Assembly (NCBI RefSeq): GCF_025370875.1
Contig: NZ_JAMXFD010000005.1
Coordinates: forward strand, 248,001-312,000
Reading direction: 5' to 3'
Length of the DNA: 64,000 nt
From: Laspinema palackyanum D2c
GTDB lineage: Bacteria > Cyanobacteriota > Cyanobacteriia > Cyanobacteriales > Laspinemataceae
Notes under the pieces: generated by a model
Database searches by the model: none
Told to the model about the DNA's origin: nothing
The model's input: only the letters and a program-made list of their open reading frames with translations
In this document: positions 16,950 through 24,825 of the stretch, one piece after another
Position numbering within the stretch: the stretch's first letter is position 1
How the letters are laid out: every line of letters starts with the position of its first letter
Made by a program: the position numbers and the translations under genes

Positions 16950-17004
16950 GCGTTTACGGCGATCGCCTTATAATACAACAGTTAGCCATGATGAGGTTAG
17001 ACCA
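16950..17004 (+). repeat. Junction motif copy 4 and repeated leader
   Basis: GCGTTTACGGCGATCGCC followed by TTATAAT (16950-16974), then AGCCATGATGAGGTTAG as at copy 3. In this copy the sequence ...GACCATGCC leads into the start codon of the next gene (17004). Confidence 0.85.
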
Positions 17005-17378
17005 TGCCAACATCTGAAAAAGAACGAATTGTGCGGGCTTTCTTACTGCTTCTGCATCGAGAAAGCAAAAAACCCGAGAGTGCGATTATTCCCCCCAAGG
17101 CTTGGGAAACTTTAGGGGAACTGCAAGCCAGCCTCGCTCAAGCCAATGATGATATTAAAATCATAGCACGAGGGATTACAACCTGGTGTCAAAAACACCA
17201 ATATAGTTCAATTCTCCAAGCTCTCCGACCCGTCCTAAGTGATGCATTTTCTGAAGACGAAGACCCGGACGAGGACGAAACTGAGACCCAAATCCTGAGA
17301 ATCCCTAACTTATCTCTAAGATTTGTGGAGGAAACAATCAGTCAATCTCAAGAGCAGCATCAGCAGCAATCATCATGA
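17004..17378 (+). CDS. Hypothetical protein, first gene of a two-gene operon
   Basis: 124 residues, not recognised. Visible: a helical N-terminal half (EKERIVRAFLLLLHRES, then KAWETLGELQASLAQA), a short central part with Trp and Cys (TTWCQKHQYSSIL), and a very acidic stretch SEDEDPDEDETE at about 90-101 before a Gln/Ser-rich tail. No signal peptide or membrane segment. The stop codon overlaps the start of the next gene in ATGA, so the two are expressed together. It lies last in a row of defence-like modules and is preceded by the same leader as vapB. It might be a small adaptor or regulator of the larger membrane protein; that is inference. Confidence 0.75.
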   Translation: MPTSEKERIVRAFLLLLHRESKKPESAIIPPKAWETLGELQASLAQANDDIKIIARGITTWCQKHQYSSILQALRPVLSDAFSEDEDPDEDETETQILRIPNLSLRFVEETISQSQEQHQQQSS

Positions 17379-19021
17379 CAGAACCCGTCATTTATGCCCC
17401 AGAAATTCGGTTATTTACCTATCATTTAAAACGCCTGAAAGCCACAAGCCTTAAAGAACCGGATAAGGATTTAGGTTTGAGGTTAATGATTGCTTATTAT
17501 ATGGAGTTATTGGCGGATTATGGGTTGGTGGATTCGCTGATTAAACAGTTGCAAAAAGAGATGTTATCCCCTTGGACAATTCTTGATGATTGGTTTCAGT
17601 ATATTAATACAATTCGGAGGTTTTTATGGTGGCTTGAACTGAGGATAATTTTGCTGGAAATTCTTGTTAATTTAAACAATTATCTGAATAACTATAACTA
17701 TACCCTAGAAGATGTCATTCACGACTATCTATTTAGGTCGGACTTTGAAGGGCTAACTGCTGCTAATAATCCATTTTTTAAAATTATTAATAATCCGGGA
17801 AAAATCGGCATCCAACACTTAAATTTATCCCAGAGATTTCGAGGAGCTTTCCGTCCTCAATACATCAATGATAGCTATAGTTTTTTGTTGCAATTGCTCC
17901 ATCCCCAAAAACTGGGACAAGATGGTATAAAATTCTCAGATATTGCGGAATTACGACCCCCTGATTCATTTTTTACCGGAACTTCGTCAACCTTAGATGA
18001 ACCCCTGCAAACTCATCTCAAACAAGCCTCTTGGGGGACAACGATTCTGTTGAGTGGTTTTATCGACTCTTCCGCAGCGAGTCTGGAAGCGAGTCAACAA
18101 TTAGCTAATCAGTTATTACAAAACCTGTTAGGAATTGACTCCCTGGAATCCGCGCTTCCTTTCTGGGATAGTCGAGAGTTTTTAGGGGGATTTCTGTATG
18201 AGTATCAGGATGTTTATAATCACCATACCTACGGACAGATTCTGATTTTGCTGATATTTTTAGAAGAGAGTAAAAATAAACTGAATGCGCTTCAGTGGTC
18301 TTTAACCGAGTTGTTTTGTTATGAACGCAAGATTTATCAAAATTACCTCGACAGTCGTGAGGAATATAGAAAGGCGAATCAGGATATTGAAACGATAGAG
18401 AAGACGATTCGGACTTTTCCGCCGAATATTGCGACGACTGTGCCGCCGGATTTGTCGGAGGAAGAGTTAAGGTCATTAAAGCAGAAAATCAAGAATTTGT
18501 TGGATTTATCGTTGCGCTATTCTCAACGAATGCGGAGTTTGGTCACGTTCGAGAATACGATTGAGATTAATCGGAAAAATTATCTGAATACTTTGACACG
18601 GATGGAGGTGAAAAGTCAAGGTGATTTGACGGGTTGGCGGGATAAGGCGAATCAGATTTTTGGGACGTTTCAGGGACAAATTGAGGCGGATTTGGTGTAT
18701 TTGCAACAAGGGGAACGGCTGTTAGATACGGCAATTAATACGATTCGCGGTTTGGTGGAAATTGACCAGGCGGAACGCGATCGCACCCTAGAACATCAAA
18801 TCCAAATCGCTGGGTGGGGGATTGCGGTGGGGGCGATTGTGGCATCGACCTCAGCGTTAATCTTTCAGCAAGAACCGATGACTTTTCCCTGGGAAGCATC
18901 CCACGGCGATCGCCCCCATCCGTTTATTCTTGCCTTGCTGCTGAGTTTCGCTTTTGCTGGGTTAGCGTCACTCCTGGCGATCGCGTTGATTAAGTTCAGG
19001 AAAAAGAGGCGATCGCCTTAA
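17375..19021 (+). CDS. Hypothetical protein with two C-terminal membrane helices
   Basis: 548 residues, not recognised. The N-terminal 300 residues are mixed, with aromatic-rich segments (DDWFQYINTIRRFLWWLELR near 70). Residues about 300-475 look like extended helices or coiled coil. Two hydrophobic helices close the protein: about 485-506 (GWGIAVGAIVASTSALIF) and about 513-538 (FILALLLSFAFAGLASLLAI), then a basic tail KFRKKRR. A long soluble sensor-like part and a C-terminal hairpin of two membrane helices is a common plan in membrane-disrupting effectors of abortive infection, so a defence role is possible, but no family match supports it. Confidence 0.8.
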   Translation: MTEPVIYAPEIRLFTYHLKRLKATSLKEPDKDLGLRLMIAYYMELLADYGLVDSLIKQLQKEMLSPWTILDDWFQYINTIRRFLWWLELRIILLEILVNLNNYLNNYNYTLEDVIHDYLFRSDFEGLTAANNPFFKIINNPGKIGIQHLNLSQRFRGAFRPQYINDSYSFLLQLLHPQKLGQDGIKFSDIAELRPPDSFFTGTSSTLDEPLQTHLKQASWGTTILLSGFIDSSAASLEASQQLANQLLQNLLGIDSLESALPFWDSREFLGGFLYEYQDVYNHHTYGQILILLIFLEESKNKLNALQWSLTELFCYERKIYQNYLDSREEYRKANQDIETIEKTIRTFPPNIATTVPPDLSEEELRSLKQKIKNLLDLSLRYSQRMRSLVTFENTIEINRKNYLNTLTRMEVKSQGDLTGWRDKANQIFGTFQGQIEADLVYLQQGERLLDTAINTIRGLVEIDQAERDRTLEHQIQIAGWGIAVGAIVASTSALIFQQEPMTFPWEASHGDRPHPFILALLLSFAFAGLASLLAIALIKFRKKRRSP

Positions 19022-19266
19022 GGCAAAAAACCGAGTTTCTGGCAAAATTTGTGTTTCTGGGGAAAAATTTGGGACCGCAATCCGGTTTGTGAGAACCCGT
19101 TGTACCTACTTTTATAAAAATTAGGCCATGAGGCGAAATAACTTGGGTTCTGCCTCCGGTTATCCCATCTGGGGAGATTACACTCAATCTGCCTCCAGAT
19201 TTTTCTCACAATTGGGTGAATAAATTGCCTTTTGTGCTATTATGACTGGAGGGTTGAAGGCAGGGG

Positions 19267-19473
19267 TTAAGCGGGATTGAGTTTTTGACTGACGAAGGGA
19301 ATCGCAACCAGCGCGAGTTTCACAATCCAAGGTGCAAAGATTACGCTTAAAATCAGGCAAAAGGCAGCAAGGACCATTGTCGCTACTTTGACGATTTCTT
19401 CGGTTGTATTGACACTTAGACAAAACGCTAAGGAAGCGATCGCCAAGGACATTAATGAAGGCACAAGCATCAT
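19267..19473 (-). CDS. Small hydrophobic membrane protein
   Basis: 68 residues, almost entirely hydrophobic: helix one at about 8-26 (SLAIASLAFCLSV) and a longer second region at about 28-62 (VATMVLAAFCLILSVIFAPW and LALVAIPFV). An RBS-like GAGGT lies about 10 bases before the ATG. Similar short two-helix proteins are widespread in cyanobacteria without known function. Codon pattern and the conserved-looking core argue against chance. Confidence 0.7.
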   Translation of the reverse strand: MMLVPSLMSLAIASLAFCLSVNTTEEIVKVATMVLAAFCLILSVIFAPWIVKLALVAIPFVSQKLNPA

Positions 19474-19666
19474 TGTATCTACCTCTATACTTTATGGAAA
19501 GATGCAATGCGTTCCTTCGGCTAGAATACCTACTTCCGTTTTTCCCCATAGGGCGATCGCCTGGGGAAAAATGAACGATTAGATTATTTAATCAGTTTTA
19601 CAACTTTTTTGGAAGTCTTGTCAAGCCCTTGAGCTAGACAAATTATCAGGTCCCTTATTTCTCCCT

Positions 19667-19891
19667 CTATTGGGGTTCGGGAATGGTTTGAGGAATTGGC
19701 GCAGGAACGGTTTGCGGTATAGGTGCCGGAACTTCTTCCGGTACAGGTGCTGGAACAGTTTGAGGAATCGGTTGAGGGACGGGTTCCGGTGTCGGGGGTT
19801 CGGGATTCGGGGGAGGTTCCGGTTGGGGTAATGGATTGGGTTCGGGAATTGAAATCCCTTGCGGGATAGGGTCAATGGTAAGATAGTTCAT
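19667..19891 (-). CDS. Small proline-rich protein
   Basis: 74 residues, of which about a third are Pro, arranged as repeats such as PAPIPQTVPAP and PEPEP-like units. Apart from a short start MNYLTIDPIPQG there is no folded-looking part, no signal peptide and no membrane helix. The underlying DNA is an imperfect short tandem repeat. It could be a real extended or wall-associated protein, or a repeat-derived frame; the ribosome binding site is weak. Confidence 0.4.
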   Translation of the reverse strand: MNYLTIDPIPQGISIPEPNPLPQPEPPPNPEPPTPEPVPQPIPQTVPAPVPEEVPAPIPQTVPAPIPQTIPEPQ

Positions 19892-20347
19892 GATTGTTTT
19901 GAATTAGGGAATTTTACAGAAGAAAGGAGGCGATCGCACTTCTCTAGTTCCAGAATTTTTTCTATAAAACTCTGCTTTAGAGGGCAATCCCTGATATAAT
20001 GTTTTAGTAAAAAAAATCGATGCTATATTCGGCATATCCGGTTAATAGCGCGATTGGATTTAGCTGAATCCAGATTAGCGGCAATCCTCGCTCAACCGCA
20101 TCTGTCAAAAGCAGCATTTTTTTGCCCGGGTTGAATAATCTATCCCTTCCTTTTGGGCGATCGGTTGAGGTTTCCCCTACCGTGGACGTCGATCAGGATT
20201 GGTTAGAAACCGGGGTTTTTCACCCCATTTCTGGCAATAGAACACCCAATCTGGGCCAAAAACCCGGTTTCTTGTCCCCGGGATTTAACAAGGTGCTGAT
20301 GCGCTAAAGTATTAGTAAATTAAAGGTTAACAACCGGAGGAAAATTT
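19892..20347. other. Intergenic region with a diverged AAACC repeat
   Basis: No gene supported. Contains AGAAACCGGGGTTTTT near 20198 and AAACCCGGTTTCTTG near 20262, members of the dispersed palindrome family, and the Shine-Dalgarno-like CCGGAGGAAAA just before the Uma2 gene. Confidence 0.5.
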
Positions 20348-20917
20348 ATGGACTTAGCAACTGCTTTTATTTCTGTTGATGATTATTTCCAACAGGAAGA
20401 AACTAGCCCCGTTCGCCATGAATATCTGGGGGGACAACTGTTTGCAATGGCGGGTGCCAGTGAGGAACATAATCGGATTGCTGCTAACCTTTGTACCTAT
20501 TTAATCAGTCATTTACGAGGGAGTGGCTGTAAAACATTTATCTCGGATATGAAAGTAAAAATCCAAGTCGCCCAAGGGACGGGAGATATTTTTTACTATC
20601 CCGATGTTATGGTGACTTGTGACAAAGAAGACCGAGAAAAATTTTATAAAATTCACCCCTGTTTAGTTGTAGAGGTTTTATCTCTTTCGACGGAAACCAT
20701 AGACCGCCGAGAAAAACGTCTTAACTATCAAAGTTTAGCGAGTTTGCAGGAATATGTGTTGGTTTCTCAAGACCAGATGCAGGTTGAGGTTTATCGACGC
20801 GAGGGGTCGGGAAATTGGGAGGTTGAACGATTAGGTCCGAATGATAGTTTAGAATTAAATTCTGTGGGTTTAACCTTGACTTTGACAGAAATTTATGATG
20901 AAGTATTTGCCGTTTAA
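20348..20917 (+). CDS. Uma2-family putative restriction endonuclease (DUF820)
   Basis: 189 residues. Typical Uma2/DUF820 layout: start with VDDYFQQEE and HEYLGGQLFAMAGAS, then ISDMKVKI, the PD-(D/E)XK core YYPDVMVTCD (Asp near 99) and CLVVEVLSLSTE, then YQSLASLQEYVLVSQDQ and VEVYRRE. These genes exist in many copies in filamentous cyanobacteria; the fold is nuclease-like but the biological role is not settled. A good RBS (GGAGGAAA) precedes the ATG. Its stop overlaps by four bases with the convergent MATE gene. Confidence 0.92.
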   Translation: MDLATAFISVDDYFQQEETSPVRHEYLGGQLFAMAGASEEHNRIAANLCTYLISHLRGSGCKTFISDMKVKIQVAQGTGDIFYYPDVMVTCDKEDREKFYKIHPCLVVEVLSLSTETIDRREKRLNYQSLASLQEYVLVSQDQMQVEVYRREGSGNWEVERLGPNDSLELNSVGLTLTLTEIYDEVFAV

Positions 20918-22323
20918 TCCTGTTTATTCCCGGGAGGTATATCGCTATTTTTTTTAATAAAATCTGTTTTGCCGGTTAGTAAATAAGCGAAGCGACAGGT
21001 CAACAATAAACCGGAAAAAGCGAGTCCGAGGACTAAGCCTAACCATAAGCCAACGCCGCCAAAATTTAGGCGTAAGCCGAGGATATAGCCACTGAAGAGG
21101 CCAATACACCAATAGCCCAAAAATCCAATTAACATGGGAATTCGGGTATCTTTTACGCCCCGCAAAGCACCGGCGGCTACCACTTGCATTCCATCAAAAA
21201 TTTGAAACATGGCAGCGATGCCTAACAAGGATATTGCTGATTCCAATACAGGTTGATTGTCGGGATTTTGAATATCCAAATATAAGGCGACAATTTTATC
21301 CGGGTTGGTCCACAAAAATAACCCGGTGAGACTCATGAAACTTACCCCGATCGCAATGCCGACATATCCAGCACGTTTGGCACTACTCATATCTTGTCTG
21401 CCGATTGCTTGTCCAACTCTCACCGTGGTGGCAAGAGACAATCCCACGGGAACCATAAAGGTGATATTGGCGGTTTGTAAGGCGATGTTATGGGCGGCTA
21501 AGGTAACGGTTCCCAAGGTTCCCATGAGAAAGGTGGTGACGGCAAAAAGTCCGGTCTCTATGGCAAAGAGTCCGGCGATCGGCCAGCCAATTTTGACTAT
21601 TGCCAAAAATTCTCGGGCATCAAACTGATAAGAAGTCCGAAAAATGTGATAGGATTTTAACCGGCGACTCAGGGCTAGAAAACTAGCAGCGGCGATAAAC
21701 ATTACCCAAAAAGATAGGGTGCTGGACCATCCAATTCCTGCTAAACCCAAGGCAGGTAAACCAAATTTGCCAAACATCAAAACATAATTTCCGCCAATAT
21801 TCAGGGGAACGCAACTGGCGACGATCGCCATTATCGGGCGGGTATAATTCAGGGCGGAAAGGATATTGCGTAATACGGCAAATCCTACGGCAGCGGGAAA
21901 TCCCCAAATTAGCGCCTGTAGATAGGTTTGCGCTAAGGCGACGGCTTTCGGGTCCTGTCCGAAGCGCAGCAACAGGGGACTGAGGTTCCAGATTAGGAAA
22001 CCCATCGGAAGGGAGAGTGCTAGGGTTAACCAGAGTCCCTGAATGGTCAGGCGACTGATTCGGTGGAGTTCTCCGGCACCATGCGCGGTGGCTGCGATCG
22101 CCCCAACGGAGGACACCATCCCCGTAGAAATGAGGATGACGGTGAAAAAGATAATCGCACCTAAACCCCCTGCGGCTAATGTCTCACTGCCGAGTAACCC
22201 CATCATGACTGTATCCACAAATCCGGTGGCGGCTTGCGCCAGTTGGGCGGCAATCAGGGGAATTGCCAGGTACAGGGTGGCTTTGACTTCGGAGAAAACT
22301 TTGGACTGAGACAGACTGTGCAT
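20914..22323 (-). CDS. MATE-family multidrug efflux transporter
   Basis: 469 residues with about twelve membrane helices. MATE signatures are visible: LAIPLIAAQLAQAATGFVDT near the N-terminus, LGAIIFFTVIL, PLNIGGNYVLMFGKFGLPALG in the middle and the second-half counterpart AAHNIALQTANITFMVPVG followed by ATTVRVGQAIG. MATE proteins export cationic compounds with Na+ or H+ across the inner membrane. It is complete. A TspO-like gene lies upstream on the same strand, 31 bases away, so the two may be co-transcribed. Confidence 0.95.
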   Translation of the reverse strand: MHSLSQSKVFSEVKATLYLAIPLIAAQLAQAATGFVDTVMMGLLGSETLAAGGLGAIIFFTVILISTGMVSSVGAIAATAHGAGELHRISRLTIQGLWLTLALSLPMGFLIWNLSPLLLRFGQDPKAVALAQTYLQALIWGFPAAVGFAVLRNILSALNYTRPIMAIVASCVPLNIGGNYVLMFGKFGLPALGLAGIGWSSTLSFWVMFIAAASFLALSRRLKSYHIFRTSYQFDAREFLAIVKIGWPIAGLFAIETGLFAVTTFLMGTLGTVTLAAHNIALQTANITFMVPVGLSLATTVRVGQAIGRQDMSSAKRAGYVGIAIGVSFMSLTGLFLWTNPDKIVALYLDIQNPDNQPVLESAISLLGIAAMFQIFDGMQVVAAGALRGVKDTRIPMLIGFLGYWCIGLFSGYILGLRLNFGGVGLWLGLVLGLAFSGLLLTCRFAYLLTGKTDFIKKNSDIPPGNKQD

Positions 22324-22354
22324 TAAAATAGTATCGGGGCAAGGGATATTTCCG

Positions 22355-23143
22355 TCAAGTTTTTCGGCGCTTCTTCAACCAGGGAACTCCGAGGAGGAGA
22401 ATCAGCCCGATCGCCAATCCTAAAGCGGTACTGACAATCACCACATACTGGCTTTGACGGACGGCGATCGCAATATAAGCCCAAACAAACACCAAATTAA
22501 AGGCGGTATCCCCTCGTTGAATGGTGGCGACAGCGGCGATCGCAGCGGAAACACCTAGCATGATTACAGTCCAAAACACAAAGGTATTCGGGTTATCCCA
22601 ACCCCAGGCATAGAGGGTACTAGCAATATTGACTACGGTGGCGACACTAATCCAAGCCAAATAAATACTTATGGGAATATTAATAAACCATTTTTCCCGA
22701 GGGGGAATTCGTTCTTTCCCTATCTGGAGGCGCAGATAAGTGAGAATCAGAGACCCTAAAATAATCAGCATGGCTAAAACGGACCAGCCAAACTGTAAAT
22801 ATTCAAACAAAAATACCCAAGCAATCTGGGCTAAACTGGCGAGAACCAGCAAGTAACTCATGCGCCTTAACCGAGGATGATGGCGTTGCGCCGGTAAGAC
22901 TTGATAGATGCCAAAGCTAATCAGGGATAAATAAATTAGCCCCCAAATGGCAAAGGCGTAGTTAGCGGGAATAATTAAAACATCCCGAAACATTTGGTTA
23001 GAAATTTCGCCAATGGTGAGGCCATTAAAGGGGAAAAGATTGGCGATAATATTAGTAACAAAGGCAGCAAGAATCGCCAGCAACGTTGATACCGACCGGA
23101 ATAGGTCAGAGTTAGAGCGTTCAGAGAGCTGTGTCATGGGCAA
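22355..23143 (-). CDS. TspO/MBR-like tryptophan-rich membrane protein
   Basis: 262 residues with about seven hydrophobic helices. The N-terminal part with FPFNGLTIGEISNQ and the block PANYAFAIWGLIYLSLISFG resembles the extended cyanobacterial members of the TspO/MBR (peripheral benzodiazepine receptor) family, annotated as tryptophan-rich sensory protein; classical TspO has five helices and about 160 residues, so this is a larger relative. TspO proteins bind tetrapyrroles. It is upstream of, and probably in an operon with, the MATE transporter. Confidence 0.8.
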   Translation of the reverse strand: MPMTQLSERSNSDLFRSVSTLLAILAAFVTNIIANLFPFNGLTIGEISNQMFRDVLIIPANYAFAIWGLIYLSLISFGIYQVLPAQRHHPRLRRMSYLLVLASLAQIAWVFLFEYLQFGWSVLAMLIILGSLILTYLRLQIGKERIPPREKWFINIPISIYLAWISVATVVNIASTLYAWGWDNPNTFVFWTVIMLGVSAAIAAVATIQRGDTAFNLVFVWAYIAIAVRQSQYVVIVSTALGLAIGLILLLGVPWLKKRRKT

Positions 23144-23287
23144 TGACTCCTAGATTCTAAAGATTATCCTAGGCGATCGCCCCTGATTTTGCACTCTTCC
23201 TGTGAGGGTATTTCCCCTGGGTTAGTTGCAACTTTAGCTATGAGGCGGGAAATTTATCCCCCGCCCGGTGTTACAACTGCCCCCAAA

Positions 23288-23899
23288 TTAAATCACAAAC
23301 TCTTCTGTGACCCGATCGCGCTCTAAGGTAACCTGAATGCTATAGCGTTCTCCCGGTTGTCCACTTAACTCCATTTGTAGCCCGGAGTCAGCATTGCGGG
23401 CGACGACCTCATGGAGGCGATCGCCGTGGTGAGAGAGTAAACTCAGTTGTAACCCGGCGGGTAATTCCGGGCGATCGCCGGTGGGATAAACCTGGACTAA
23501 TACCCCTGTTTCCCCGTGAGATTCGGCCTTAATAGTCACAATCAAGGCGATCGGGTGCTGGCTATTTTGAGGGCCTAATTGCAACGTTTTAGCCCGTTTT
23601 ACTCCAGCGGTTTCCCGGATTAACGCCAGGGAATCTTCTTCCGGACAAAAGACCTCATCGATCGCCTGCCATCCCGGTTCAAATCGCTGCTGAAACCACT
23701 TTCCCAAATTCACCGGATTCTCCCATTCCTGCCCTTCTCCCCAGGTTTCTATCCAATCCCCCTCTACATCCTCGACATAAAGATTAACGTGATCCAGACC
23801 AAACCTGATTCGGTCCTCCTGTAAATCTTGAGCCGATTGAAGGGCTTGCCATGCTTTTTCGAGGCGGTCTTTACTTGATGTTTGGATTGTCGTACCCAT
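23288..23899 (-). CDS. DUF1822 family protein
   Basis: 203 residues. The C-terminal half carries the pattern of DUF1822, a cyanobacteria-restricted family: IALIVTIKAES, VLVQVYPTGDRPELPAGLQL and ARNADSGLQMELSGQPGERY. The N-terminal half (residues 1-60) includes LNVYVEDVE-like NLYVEDVEGDWIETWG and probably contacts other proteins, but no role is known. No signal peptide or membrane segment. The family often lies near sigma-factor or secretion genes in other genomes; nothing of the kind is visible here. Confidence 0.75.
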   Translation of the reverse strand: MGTTIQTSSKDRLEKAWQALQSAQDLQEDRIRFGLDHVNLYVEDVEGDWIETWGEGQEWENPVNLGKWFQQRFEPGWQAIDEVFCPEEDSLALIRETAGVKRAKTLQLGPQNSQHPIALIVTIKAESHGETGVLVQVYPTGDRPELPAGLQLSLLSHHGDRLHEVVARNADSGLQMELSGQPGERYSIQVTLERDRVTEEFVI

Positions 23900-23956
23900 A
23901 TCTAAAGTCTTAAAAAAGGTTTGTTGTCCAATGAAATTATTAAGAAACCGAGTTTC

Positions 23957-24649
23957 TTAAAAACTGAATTTCAGATATTTTGACTCTTCCAGATGGCTGC
24001 TGTTATGCAACACCAAATTCACCACTTGACTCACGAATTCTTCTTTTCCCGGATTGTAACTCACAAAAATCCCCCGCTCTATATTCCAGTCTTTCAGGGT
24101 TTTTTTCCACTCTTCATACTTGTGTTCGGAAAAATCATCAGAGATGCTAGTCACTTGGACGCAAAGCGGTCGGCCCTTGTTGCTGCTGACGATCGCATCT
24201 GTTGCCATAGAAAAATCTGCCACATACCGTTGGACGAGGCTCCCTTCGCGAATCTTTATCTTTTGTGCGATTAGGTCAATCAGTTGAGCATCCTCCTGAT
24301 TGAATTCTCCGGATCTTAATTTTTGTTTCCAAATGTAAAATTTGTTATCTTTTTCGTTAAACCACTTGGGGAACAGGAATTCATACCAATAACGGACCGG
24401 GGGAGTAAGCTGATTTAAAAATAATTCCCGTTCCTCATCGGTTAAAACTTTGAGCGCTAACCAAAATTCTGCATCCTTGATGACTTCGAGCAGAAACCCC
24501 ATTAAAAATTTTTTCTGCATTAATAAACCCGGTCTCATATCTTTGATCCAACGCCAGATTTCCTCCAAACGGTACTCTAGCCCTGGATCCACAGAGGAAG
24601 CTATCCCCATGAGTTCCCTAAGTTTCGGCTCGATTTCAATCGCTTGCAA
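23957..24649 (-). CDS. Hypothetical protein, possible PD-(D/E)XK-like fold
   Basis: 230 residues, not recognised with certainty. The first 140 residues are helical (LMGIASSVDPGLEYRLEEIW; KVLTDEERELFLNQLTPPVR). Residues about 145-200 read FSMATDAIVSSNKGRPLCVQVTS and then KDWNIERGIFVSYNP: an Asp followed by QVT/QxT-type strand is a spacing found in diverged PD-(D/E)XK nucleases, where the second motif is (D/E)xK; here Lys is replaced. So a degenerate nuclease fold is possible but not shown. It stands alone between the kinase and DUF1822 genes. An AAGAAACCGAG repeat lies just downstream at 23940-23957. Confidence 0.7.
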   Translation of the reverse strand: MQAIEIEPKLRELMGIASSVDPGLEYRLEEIWRWIKDMRPGLLMQKKFLMGFLLEVIKDAEFWLALKVLTDEERELFLNQLTPPVRYWYEFLFPKWFNEKDNKFYIWKQKLRSGEFNQEDAQLIDLIAQKIKIREGSLVQRYVADFSMATDAIVSSNKGRPLCVQVTSISDDFSEHKYEEWKKTLKDWNIERGIFVSYNPGKEEFVSQVVNLVLHNSSHLEESKYLKFSF

Positions 24650-24825
24650 ACACTCCCCCTACATCCGAAAAGCGCCTTTCCTGCATATATTCTGATCTTA
24701 CTGTAAAAAGTGACCGACTGAGTAGAGGGGCGATCGCCCTCCCGATAGAGATTCGCAGTGAAATCCCACTCCGGTTGAACAGCGAAAGGGCACAGTTGAG
24801 TCAGTCGCCCGAGGGCGAACGAGCT

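Noticed and set aside
16228-16974. Junction motif as a plain promoter (TTGACG and TATAAT in the third copy)
   Set aside because: The spacing between TTGACG and TATAAT is only 10 bases, too short for a sigma-70 promoter, and the -35-like part is not kept in other copies.
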